This document shows positions 10,176 through 19,761 of a stretch of 64,000 nucleotides of DNA, piece by piece; the stretch's first letter is position 1; every line of letters starts with the position of its first letter. Source of the DNA: Cynocephalus volans (taxonomy: Eukaryota > Chordata > Mammalia > Dermoptera > Cynocephalidae); assembly GCF_027409185.1 (NCBI RefSeq), contig NC_084467.1, forward strand, positions 88,048,501-88,112,500, written 5' to 3'. A model generated the notes under the pieces. It did no database searches, had not been told where the DNA came from, and saw only the letters and a program-made list of their open reading frames with translations. Both the position numbers and the translations under genes were made by a program.

Positions 10176-10538
10176 TGTCAGGAGCCATATTTAACAATAG
10201 CCGCCATTTTTAACAAATAACAGCCATTTTATGTAAGCCTTTCTCTTCCTCCTCAGAAAAGCCCGCGCTCGCCAAGCCAACACCCCTCCCACCTCCTCTT
10301 CTCATACCACGCCACTATCACCCCCCTGCCTTTCCACCTATCATAAGCTGCCACACTCTGTGACAGCCCGCCCCTTCTTCACTATGTATATAAGCAATCG
10401 CCTAACAATAAAATTTTGAGGCTTGATCAGAATCTTGTCTTGCCTCCATTCTGCGTGTCTCCTGTCCCTCCCCCTTTTCACCAGCTACAGGTAGTCCTCC
10501 TCGAGTCCACGTTCTTACCTGTCCCGCAGGCCGGGACA
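10176..10538 (+). repeat. 3' LTR of the provirus (363 bp)
   Basis: It matches the 5' LTR except at 10203, 10336 and 10506. It is followed by the right target duplication CTGAAC (10539-10544). TATA is at 10387 and AATAAA at 10407. Two of the three differences (10336 and 10506) are transitions to A or T, consistent with ordinary post-insertion drift. Confidence 0.97.
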
Positions 10539-10544
10539 CTGAAC

Positions 10545-10604
10545 CCTTGTCCCTGGCATTATAATACTGCACTCTAACCAACCGAGCTAACCAGCCAGCA
10601 CTGT
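10545..10604 (-). repeat. 5' part of the CYN-like SINE split by the provirus
   Basis: On the minus strand this reads as the tRNA-Ile-like A-box region (GGTTAGCTCGGTTGG) and the anticodon region. It continues the fragment at 1965-2013. Confidence 0.75.
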
Positions 10605-10645
10605 TTTGCCATGTTTGATCTTCCATTCAGTTCCTTTGAATCCTT

Positions 10646-10844
10646 TGTTGTGAGGCTGCCACATGGAAAAGGAACCAGAACACCCAACTGAGAATTTAAA
10701 AGGGGGTTTTTATTGGCCAGCCAGTGACTGTTCCTCCAAGAAAGTCTTGGAAGGAAGCAGCTCTGAGTTTACGTTTAAGGGGTCTTTTAAAGGCACATAG
10801 TCCTGAGGTGAGGGTCCTGACCAAATCATTCTATTTTCCCAACA
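10646..10844 (-). repeat. Small solo-type LTR (199 bp), minus strand
   Basis: The + strand shows ends TGTTG and CAACA. Read on the minus strand it has a TTTAAAAG TATA-like motif and AATAAA (+ strand TTTATT near 10710) in the right order for an LTR. Its first 43 bases on the minus strand are repeated at 13453-13495 with two mismatches, which suggests it was one end of an element spanning this interval. Confidence 0.5.
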
Positions 10845-10899
10845 ATCCACCCCTTCAGGGTCTTTGCCGAACAATCTATGTGTTCAGAATCTTCCACAA

Positions 10900-12010
10900 T
10901 GTTCCCTTAGTGAAGATAGATGACCCTTGCATTCACATATTACACATTCCATCCCAGTCCCAAAAATCTTTAGCTTGTTGCAGCACCAATTCAAAAGTCC
11001 AAAATCCAAAGTCTCATCTGAGACCAAAAGCAAAAGTCCTTCCAGTGAGGAACCTGTAAAGAGTCAAACGAGTTTATCTACTTTCAAGATACAGTGGGAC
11101 AGACATTGGGTACACATTCCCATTACAGAAGGGAGGAATAAAAAGGAAAAACAGGCCCACAAACAAATCTGAAACCCAAACAGGGCAAACATCAATCACA
11201 CTGGGCCACCTGGACCCCTAAAGTGTTGGGCAACCTCACTCCTACAGCTCCACCAAGTGCAGCCCATCGAGCTGCCCTGGTGCCTGCCGCTTTTCCAGGC
11301 TGGCGCTGCTTGCTGCCAGCAGCCCCACAGTTCTGGGCTCCTGGTGGCAGTCTCACCATCCTGGCTCCACTAGACATTTCCTCAGTGGGGTTCTCTGTCG
11401 GGGCTCCAACCCCACTTTTCTGCTCAACATTGCTCCATAGATGACCTTCACAGCAGCTCCACCCCTGCAGCATGTCTCCACCTGATTTCCCAGCCTTTTC
11501 CATACATCTTCTGAAATCTAGGTGGAGGCTGCCACGCCTCCACTGCTCTCACATACCCCTGGCCTGCAAACTTAACACAGCATGAACGCCACCAAGGTTT
11601 TTGGCTTTTGCTCTTCAGAGGTGTTGAGGCCAGATTGCTCCAGCCAGAATGGCTGGGATGCAGGGAGTAGTTTGCGGAAGGCAGTGACACCTCAGGTCTG
11701 TCCTCTGGGACAACTCAGTCCTTCTAGGATGGGAGGGGTGCTCTCCCAAACTTCTCAAATGCCCTCAGGGCCTGTGATGGGTTGGGTACCCATCCAGACT
11801 TCTCAAATGCCTTTAAGGCATTTTCCCCATTGTTTTGGGTTTTAGCATCTGACTGCCTCCCGCCAAGATAATGTCTTTAGCAAACAGTTTATCTGCTTCA
11901 CCCTTATATTTTTCTCCTGCTCTCCCTTCTCTACCTCATGACCAGGCTGCAAATTTTCCAAATCTTTATGCTCTGCTTCCTTTTTATATTCTGGCTTTTG
12001 TATTACTTCA
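10900..12010 (-). repeat. MaLR-type internal sequence, minus strand
   Basis: The run from about 10930 (acacattccatcccag, later aagtctcatctgagac) through about 11990 (ctgcaaattttccaaa) follows the order of the non-autonomous THE1/MST-type internal region on the minus strand. No open retroviral frame remains. Family assignment rests on recognition and should be checked by alignment. Confidence 0.5.
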
Positions 12011-13452
12011 GTCAGCTCAGCTTATACCAGCTACTCACTCAGTCTCAGGCAGTTTTTCGCAGCATTCTCCCACAGTTCAAACAGCTGCATTCGCCCAGTC
12101 CATCAAGGAGTGGCTGTCCTGTCCCTGTGCGTATCTGCAGCTCTCCTGTAACTGCTGCCACCGAGACAGGTGCATAGTAATGGAGACTAACTTTTCCACC
12201 TTTTCACCAGGTGAAAACATACTTGAAATTCTGCAGGGGCACCCGTCCTCGGGTCATCTGTCCATCTGCATGTGACACTCTTTTCTCATTCTTTTCTCAG
12301 GTTTATACAGCACCCTTCAAGCCATCGGATTTAAGTGGCACCCTTCAAGCCATTTGCCTTCAGACAAATGCAACACACATTTCTACATAGTCTCTAGAGC
12401 AAGTTACACCATCCACCCATAGGTCTTGTAGTTGCAGTAGCCAGGGGCTCTCCCTGTTTCTGCTGCTTTACTGTCTCAATTTCTCATGCACAACCGGTCA
12501 TGCCTGGAGACACATGGTTTTTCCCAACTCATCACTGGGTTGGTCGTCTTCCCTGGTGTGAGGGGCCTGAGTGGCCAGTCGCTGCATGTTGTCCTCCAGG
12601 ATAATCATTCTCGCTTACAACAACTATGCTTTCTGCTGCATATCTTGATCAGTTTGCAGCATAGTGATCAGTAGGCAGGCTCTGGTCAGCAAAACAGTGG
12701 CCACCAGACACCACATGCTCAAGGAGAGCCACATTTCCTCCCCTTCCCAATGGGTTTTGCATTATAATGCCCGGTTTATGCTGCCTTGCAGTACAGTGAG
12801 CAGCAACCAGATCCCGGTCAACAGGAAGGTGTCCATAGGGCAGAGCATATTCAAAAGTAGCCACATTTCCTCCTTCTTCTAAGGGCTTTTGGTTCCTGTA
12901 ACTGCTCAGAATCCTGTTCCAGACTATGCCAATTGTATGGCTCTGGCTAGTGTACTCCAGTTGTTGCGCTACTTTATCCTGTTCATGACACCAACTGCCT
13001 AGCTACAGGACCATGCCAATTGTAAAGCTATATGACTATGCCAGTTGTTGGGCTCTTTTACCTGCCTGCACTGACTGGGCCAATCCTGCACTGACTGGGC
13101 CAATTGTCGAGCTAGAGCTGCATCTGCAGCTCACAGACCCCTCAAGCCTGTTCACAGACTGGGTCACAAAACCTTCACATGCCAGGCTGGGTCCCCAGAC
13201 CCCTCACATGCCAGGCTGGGTTATCAGACCCCTCACATGCCAGGCTCAGTCACCAGACCCCTTACACACAGGTCTATGACCTAGGTAACCAGCAAACAGG
13301 TCCTTGGAAGCCACAGGTTGGAAAGGCATGCATTTGCGGAGCGGCAACAGCCACCAGAGGCACTAAACTCCAGCCAAGGTGGTGGTGCCATGCAGGTGCA
13401 CTAACTCCACACCCCACCACACAATTTGTTTACTGAACCACCCCCAACCAGA
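12010..13452. other. Unassigned LTR-element debris
   Basis: Moderately GC-rich sequence lying between the MaLR-like block and the short LTR repeat at 13453. Short internal duplications are visible, for example gcacccttcaagccat near 12309 and 12338. No coding capacity is supported. It probably belongs to the same decayed element as its left neighbour. Confidence 0.35.
13175..13261. repeat. 29-bp tandem repeat, three units
   Basis: Three adjacent 29-base units, each starting TCACATGCCAGGCT and ending AGACCCC, at 13175-13203, 13204-13232 and 13233-13261, with a few differences. A degenerate fourth unit may precede them near 13152. Confidence 0.85.
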
Positions 13453-13454
13453 CC

Positions 13455-13821
13455 TGAGGTGAGGGTCCTGACCAAACCATTCTATTTTCCTAACAGGCAC
13501 CATTCCGTTAGACCAATGAGTTCTCACTAGCTAGGACACCAATCTCTTTAACCAATATGACAGATATTACATTCAGGGCTCAACCAATGACCAAATGGCA
13601 CGAATCCCGCTAAGGACTTAAAACCCCAGGAATGTAACTGTTGGGACCCTTGAGCATTCTCCTCTCTTGCTCAAGCCCACTCCATTTTCTCTGGAGTGTA
13701 CTCTTCTCTCTTCCTTGCTAAATAAAACTGCTTTTAGTTTCCAGTGTGTCTTGTCCAATTCTTTGCTCAAGATACCAAGAATCCAAATCTAGCCAGCAAG
13801 ACTTGGAATTTTCCTGTAACA
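13455..13821 (+). repeat. ERV1-like LTR, plus strand
   Basis: The 3' part has the typical end of an LTR: AATAAA at 13721-13726, then a T/C-rich U5 with caattctttgctcaagatacc, ending TGTAACA at 13821. The 5' limit is uncertain because 13453-13495 also matches the end of the minus-strand LTR at 10646-10844. The true boundary could be either 13455 or about 13496. Confidence 0.55.
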
Positions 13822-13861
13822 GAATGTACAATATTTTTCTGAAGTAAAATAAAATTCACAA

Positions 13862-14024
13862 GGGGCCGGCCCCGTGGCTCACTCGGGAGAGTGCAGCACT
13901 GGTAGTGTCAAGGCCGCGGGTTTGGATCCTATATAGGGGTGGCTGGTGCACTCACTGGCTGAGCGTGGTGCACGCAACACTGTGCCAAGGGTTGCGATCA
14001 CCTTGCTGGTAAGAAAAAAAAAAA
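13862..14024 (+). repeat. CYN-like SINE dimer
   Basis: Starts GGGCCGGCCCCGTGGCTCAC and carries two tRNA-like units joined by the TATATAGG spacer, then a short A tail. The flanks repeat aaaattcaca, the likely target duplication. The second unit has lost part of the GATAACACCAAG segment, so this is a somewhat diverged copy. Confidence 0.88.
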
Positions 14025-14499
14025 TTCACAGGTAATGTTCAAACTTCTGTTTAACTCTAACCTTTGGCAGAAGATGCTTTTTTTTCCTAAGCTTGTAATT
14101 CAGTTTACTTCCTATAAAATAACCTTGTACACTGAAGAGCAGAAAATGCCACCCTTTTGGCATAAGATTATTTTGAGAAGTGCAGTAAGAATAGTGATTG
14201 ATAATAGGCTCTTTTAAAGTCTGTTTTGCCCGAAGTTTTAACAAAGAATCTCAGATTGGACTTTTAAAAACTTCTAAAGGCTAGGAAGCCAATCCAAGGA
14301 CTCACCAACAGACTACTATTTGTAGGGTTCCCAAAATATTCTGAGGTTTTTGGGCCTGCCAGAAAGTGACCTTGCTTTCTCCCCAGTAAGGCTAGGAACA
14401 CCAATGAGCAAGGTACCAGGCTAATTTTTTCAAGGGGCTTTCTTGGCTTCATAAAGTCAAACTTAGTTCCTTAAAACTGTCTGATCATTGATAAATCTT

Positions 14500-14877
14500 G
14501 GATGTGACCAGTGCCATTGTGCATACAATAAGCACAAAATAGCAGCTGGCCTTGTCTTCCATTCCAGCACCAAACCCCTCCCCTCTTCCCTTTAGGAGAA
14601 GCCTCGGGACTTCTGCAAAACAGAAATCCTTTTCCTTCTGCAAGGGTGCAATCCTCCACCCTGGTCGCCTAGCTTTGGCATTAGCATAATACTCCTCCTT
14701 GATGGTATCAGCCAGCCCTTGGCGCACTATATAAGCTCTCTCATGCCCTACATCTTGTGCTGTCCTCCATTTTGAGAGCAGCCCTGGGCTGCCTGCCACT
14801 TTGAGCACAGCCCAGCAGATTTTCTTTTCCTTTAATAAAGCTTGATCAGTACCTGGCATCTCTGCTCACTTTCTTTC
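14500..14877 (+). repeat. Solo LTR, plus strand
   Basis: Begins near TGTGACCAGTG. It has TATATAAG at about 14729 and AATAAAG at about 14835, and ends in CTTTCTTTCAA. It is the same family as the minus-strand LTR at 17171-17507: both share the cagccagcccttggcgcac segment, the TATA region and the poly(A) region. The class is likely ERV1 or ERVK, not resolved. Confidence 0.75.
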
Positions 14878-15155
14878 AATGATAGCCATTTCTATGCATA
14901 TTATTCACAGATATGTATGGTATTTGAGTCAAAGCCTTGGGAATATAATCAATGTTTCCAATTGTGTCCCATTACAAGGGGGGCAAATTCTTATTGAAAT
15001 ACCTATATTGCTATGAAAATAAGATGCTCAATAAGAGTTTCCAAATTCTGGAGGGATCAGGTAGAGAGAAAAAGATAAATGCTTTATTATTTTGTTTACG
15101 GGAGTATAACCTACCAAATGGCTGTAAGTTATAGATAATTAAAGGAAAAACGATA

Positions 15156-15286
15156 GGGCTGAGCCCGTGGCGCACTCGGTAGCGTGCTGCGCTAGCAGCG
15201 CGGCGACGCTCCCGCTGCGGGTTCGGATCCTATATAAGAATGACCCGTGCACTCCCTGGCTGAGCGCCGGTCACGAAAAAAAAAAA
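15156..15286 (+). repeat. CYN-like SINE, second subtype, with perfect target duplication
   Basis: Starts GGGCTGAGCCCGTGGCGCAC and has a GC-rich centre in place of the GATAACACCAAG anticodon region. A second unit follows that is cut short at CCGGTCACG, then an A tail. The 15-base duplication AAAGGAAAAACGATA flanks it at 15141-15155 and 15287-15301 without mismatch, so the insertion is young. Confidence 0.92.
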
Positions 15287-16082
15287 AAAGGAAAAACGAT
15301 AAAGTTTCCTTAAATCTGGAAAATAAATAAAGAACCAGCGGCGTTTCAAACCGAAAGTCATACATATTATAATCATTCTTGTCAGTTCATTTAGTCCCAC
15401 GTAATTAATTCTTGTTTTGCTTGATCTTGGTTTAGCAGTTTTATAAATCAATCAGTTCCTCCATTAAAGTTTTGGAAATTCTTACCTAGTCCAATGGCGT
15501 GATCCTAAACCTATCAGAAATCTGTATTTGTTAGAGTCTTTCATGATTCTCTCTAAGAGGAAGCACTTTCAGATTAAATTTCCTTGTAAAAACTTCTAAG
15601 GAAGCATCATAGTAAAACAAACTTACTGTCTGCAGTTGACAAAAGACTTAAAGTGACAATGGGTAAAGACTGAATGAAAGTTCATTATAATGCAATTGAC
15701 AAGGAAATTTTGATTTTTCTGTTTTATCTTAACATTTTAAGATAAGTAGAATTATTACTGATAACATTATACTAGGACATATCAGATTTCTAGGAATTTT
15801 ATACAATTTCTGGAACACATATATTAATAACATATACCCAAACAAATATAACATAAAGAAGGTAAAGCATCACTTCTTATTTGACAATGCTTTACATGCA
15901 ATTTAAAACTGAATAAGCCTAATTAGTTTAATATCTTTCTTTTAATAAGGAGAGAAAACAAATTCTTTTGAGATTTTCCAGGGGTTCTCTGGGAAATCTC
16001 AAAATTAATTTGAGGTCAAAAGACTTTGTTTAAATTTTGATTTGGGGAAATTTGTCAAAAATATAAAGAAGTTTAAACCTTT

Positions 16083-16286
16083 AGGGCCGGCCTGTGGCTC
16101 ACTTGGGAGAGTGCGGTGCTGATAACACCAAGGCCATGGGTTCGGATCCTATATAGGGATGACTGGTTAGCTCAATGGTTGAGCGTGGTGCTGACAACAC
16201 CAAGCCAAGTGTTAAGATCACCTCACCAGTCATCTCTTTAAAAAAATTTTAAAAATTTTAATAAATAAATAAATAAATAAATAAAA
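16083..16286 (+). repeat. CYN-like SINE dimer with perfect target duplication
   Basis: Two tRNA-Ile-like units, both with a CTGA(T/C)AACACCAAG anticodon region, followed by an A-rich tail with an AAAT microsatellite. The 14-base AAGTTTAAACCTTT flanks it at 16069-16082 and 16287-16300. Confidence 0.95.
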
Positions 16287-17170
16287 AAGTTTAAACCTTT
16301 GATTAAAATAGGGTCACAGGTCACTTTGAAACAATAGTTATGCATTTAACCAAAGAGACAATGAAAAGACTGCAAAGGCCAATACAGAAAGTTATAGCTG
16401 TAGAAAAAACCTTAGCTTTTTAAATAGAGAATACTCAGTTTTCATAAATGATCAAAGATTTGATACAGACATCATGAAGCCCTGAAAATAACTTTGATAA
16501 TAAAAAAAACTTCATTTTCTAGGTAAATTACTTAAAAGGTAAAGAAAAACTTTTCACGATCTCTTATCAAAAACAGACCAAAACTCCAAGAAAAATTTGT
16601 CATTTTAACAGAAAAAAGACCAAATTCTAGTTCTGCATCAGCATATAGCACTTTTGATGTTAAGGCTCATTTGAGACCCTCATAATAAATTCATTCAATT
16701 TTAGCCAGCTTGACAACACAAGATTCTCTCTCTATCCCCCCAACTTTCTATATCCATTTAGTTTTTTTTCCTTCATTCTCCTTTTCCATTCTGAAATAGT
16801 GTTTAAATAACTTCCAAACTGGGAACAAAATTTACTTTTTCTTAACAAAAATGCATCTTTATATTGTATACTTTTTCTTACCAAAAACACATTTTACATT
16901 CCTTGAATACAGAGTTATTTCCCTTATTATTTCTGCTAGTTTAAGTGCATATATTAATTAAAATTATTAACCCTTAGTAATCCTAATTTTTAGTAAAAAC
17001 TATGAAATAAGCAATTGTGAACTCTTTGTCAAATAATAACATTCTGTAGATTGGCAAATTTGTGAATATACAATTTCATAATTTCTAGAGACATATGTTT
17101 TCTCATAGTACTATTTTTCAGTGCAGCACAAGACATGTTTACTAACAGATCCAAATCATTAGTTCTCCTG

Positions 17171-17507
17171 TGAAAGAAAGTGAGCCGAGATGCCGGGTAA
17201 CGTTCAAGCTTTATTAAAGAAAGAAATCTGCTGGGCTGTGCTCAGAGTGGCCCAGGGCCCAGGACTGCCCTGAAAATGGTGGACAGCACCAGGTGTGCGG
17301 GTGGTAGAGCTTATATAGTGCGCCAAGGGCTGGCTGATACTATCAAGGAGGGTCATTATGCTAATGTGGATCAGGGTGGAGAACTGCATCCTTGCAGAAG
17401 CAAAAGGGATTTCTGTTTAAGTCTGGAGGCTTCTAGTAAATGGAAGGGGGGTAGGGGTGGAGGTGGGTGGCGCCATTTTGTCCTTGGGCTTGTCTAAAGT
17501 GGCGCTG
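17171..17507 (-). repeat. Solo LTR, minus strand, same family as 14500-14877
   Basis: Read on the minus strand it ends CTTTCTTTCACA, has AATAAAGC, and has CTATATAAG upstream. It faces the plus-strand copy about 2.3 kb away, making an inverted pair inside copy A. Confidence 0.75.
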
Positions 17508-17770
17508 GTTATGTTGCAGATCTATTATCTTGTAATAAGAATCCAAAAGTATGTAAACTTAAACTTATGTTTAGTAATTCATATTTCAGTATTTTACTTG
17601 GAAATGGTTTAGAAATTCAACAAATATCCATCATTTAACTTAGCAAAACTCTAAGGGTGTAAGTTGCCAAAAAGATTTGGGGAGCTATTTTTAAATAGAC
17701 ATATTATTAAACAGAATTATTGTTGAAGAGTTCATTTGTAAACTTTTATCCTAAAAAAAAAGAATTCTTC

Positions 17771-18125
17771 CAAGAAAAAAGGCACCAAAGTTATAGATAT
17801 AGCTTCCCAATAGTAAATCATCATATTTTAAGTATGGTTATGTCTCATTTTAAAAACATCTATAGGCAGGCAGGTGTGCCCTGAATGTTTCTGAGTAGGA
17901 GAGGCTCTCTGCCAAGATTGGCTGTGAACAAACCATGAAATGGTTGAGTTTCTTTGTTAACTAAAGGGAGGAGATGAAACTGGTGAGGGTCAGCAAAATG
18001 CTTAGACATTTTAAGTCTTGAGAACCCAGAACTAGCCTCTCCACCTCTTTAACTTTGTAATATTTTGCAGTGAGGAAATTTCTTTCATCTCTGTTTACTC
18101 AATTTCTTACCCACCCATATCTATA
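17771..18125. other. No feature recognised
   Basis: AT-rich spacer between copy A and the L1 fragment. I saw no coding or repeat signal I can name. Confidence 0.4.
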
Positions 18126-19752
18126 AAAAATAATCTGAGGGCAATGGTGAAAATGTCCATGCTACCCAAAGTTATATACAAAGTCAATGCAATCCCCATC
18201 AAAATCCCAGTGACATTTTTCTCAGAAATGGAAAGAACTATCCAGACATTTATATGGAATAACAAAAGACCATGCATAGCTAAAGCAACGCTGAGCAAAA
18301 AAAATAAAGCTGGAGGCATAACACTACCTGACTTTAACTATACTACAAAGCTATAATAACCAAAACAGTATGGTACTGGCATAAAAACAGACATACTGAT
18401 CAATGGAATAGAACAGAGAATCCAGAAATCAACCCACACACCTACAGCCATCTGATCTTTGACAAAGGCACCAAGCCTATACGCTGGGGAAGAGACTGCC
18501 TCTTTAGCAAATGGTGCTGGGAGAACTGGATATCAATATGCAGGAGAATGAAACTAGACCCATACCTTTCACCATACACTAAACTCAACTCAAAATGGAT
18601 TAAAGAATTAAATATACACCCTGAAACAATAAAACTTCTTAAAGAAAACATAGGAGAAACACTTCAGGAAATAGGACTGGACACAGACTTCATGAATACG
18701 ACCCCAAAAGCACGGGCAACCAAAGGAAAAATAAATAAATGGGATTATATCAAACTAAAGAGCTTCTGCACAGCAAAAGAAACAATTAACAGAGTTAAAA
18801 GACAACCAACAGAGCGGGAGAAAAAATTTGCAAAATATACATCTGATAAAGGATTAATATCCAGAATATACAAGGAACTCAATCAACTTTACAAGAAAAA
18901 AACAAGCAACCCAATTAAAAAATGGGCAAAAGAGCTAAGTAGGCATTTCTCTAAGGAAGATATACGAATGGCCAACAGACATATGAAAAAATGCTCAACA
19001 TCACTCAGCATCCGGGAAATGCAAATCAAAACTACGCTGAGATACCATCTCACCCCATTTAGGATGGCTAATATCCAAAAGACTGTGAACGATAAATGCT
19101 GGCGAGGTTGCGGAGGAAAAGGAACGCTCATATATTGTTGGTGCGACTGCAAAATGGTGCAGCCTCTATGGAAAATGGTATGGAGGTTCCTCAAACAATT
19201 GCACATAGATCTACCATATGACCCAGCTATCCCACTGCTGGGAATATACCCAGAGGAATGGAAATCATCAAGTCGAAGGTATACCTGTTCCCCAATGTTC
19301 ATCGCAGCACTCTTTACAATAGCCAAGAGTTGGAACCAGCCCAAATGCCCATCATCAGATGAGTGGATACGGAAAATGTGGTACATCTACACAATGGAAT
19401 ACTACTCAGCTATAAAAACGAATGAAATACTGCCATTTGCAATGACATGGATGGACCTTGAGAGAATTATATTAAGTGAAACAAGTCAGGCACAGAAAGA
19501 GAAATACCACATGTTCTCACTTATTGGTGGGAGCTAGAAATAAATAAATAAATTCACACACATAAAAAAAAAAAAACGGGGGGGCGGGGAGAAGACATAA
19601 CAATTACAATTCCTTAAAGTTGACACGACAAGCAAACAGAAAGGACATTGTTGGGTGGGAGGAAGGAGAGGGAGGAGGGAGGGTGGTTTTGGTAATGGGA
19701 CACAATAATCAACTACATTGTATATCGACAAAATAAAATTTAAAAAAAAAAA
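18126..19752 (+). pseudogene. L1 3' fragment (ORF2 C-terminal part and 3'UTR)
   Basis: A 5'-truncated LINE-1. It enters ORF2 in the region after the reverse-transcriptase core ([20 protein letters not shown]) and ends with the C-terminal segment ([20 protein letters not shown]) and a TAG near 19537. A frameshift and stop near 18356 break the frame, and 18548-19537 is open. The 3'UTR has G-rich tracts (19577-19589 and 19650-19686), AATAAA near 19733 and a poly(A) run. It closely matches the 3' end of the L1 at 41856-48066, so both belong to one lineage-specific L1 family. Copy B begins immediately after its tail. Confidence 0.95.
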
Positions 19753-19761
19753 AGGAAAGAA

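Larger units (their letters stand above)
2014..10538 (+). mobile_element. Full-length endogenous betaretrovirus (type-D-like) provirus
   Basis: A complete proviral layout is visible: LTR, primer-binding site, splice donor, gag, pro, pol, env, structured 3' untranslated stretch, polypurine tract, LTR. Flanks carry a 6-bp duplication CTGAAC at 2008-2013 and 10539-10544. The tRNA-Lys1,2 primer site, Gag with a PPPY motif and two zinc knuckles, a separate pro frame with dUTPase and G-patch, and a gammaretrovirus-like Env with CWLC and CX6CC motifs together match the type D group. That group has betaretroviral gag-pro-pol with a gamma-type env, as in the Mason-Pfizer monkey virus group. Breaks are two gag stops (2668, 4171) and one pol frameshift (about 6320). 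Env is open. The three LTR differences imply a recent insertion. Confidence 0.95.
14247..17770. repeat. Copy A of a long diverged duplicated sequence
   Basis: Aligns colinearly, same strand, with 19762-22850. Matching anchors include 14265/19780 (taggaagccaa), 15041/20186 (tccaaattctgg), 15603/20638 (gaagcatca, then gtaaaacaaa) and 16310/21600. It contains two LTRs and two SINEs that copy B lacks. It is AT-rich and noncoding. It may be one family member of an unidentified interspersed repeat rather than a local duplication. Confidence 0.7.

Noticed and set aside
10402-10626. 74-codon minus-strand frame
   Set aside because: It lies in the 3' LTR and SINE, and the LTR part is duplicated at 2240-2425 as a similar shadow.
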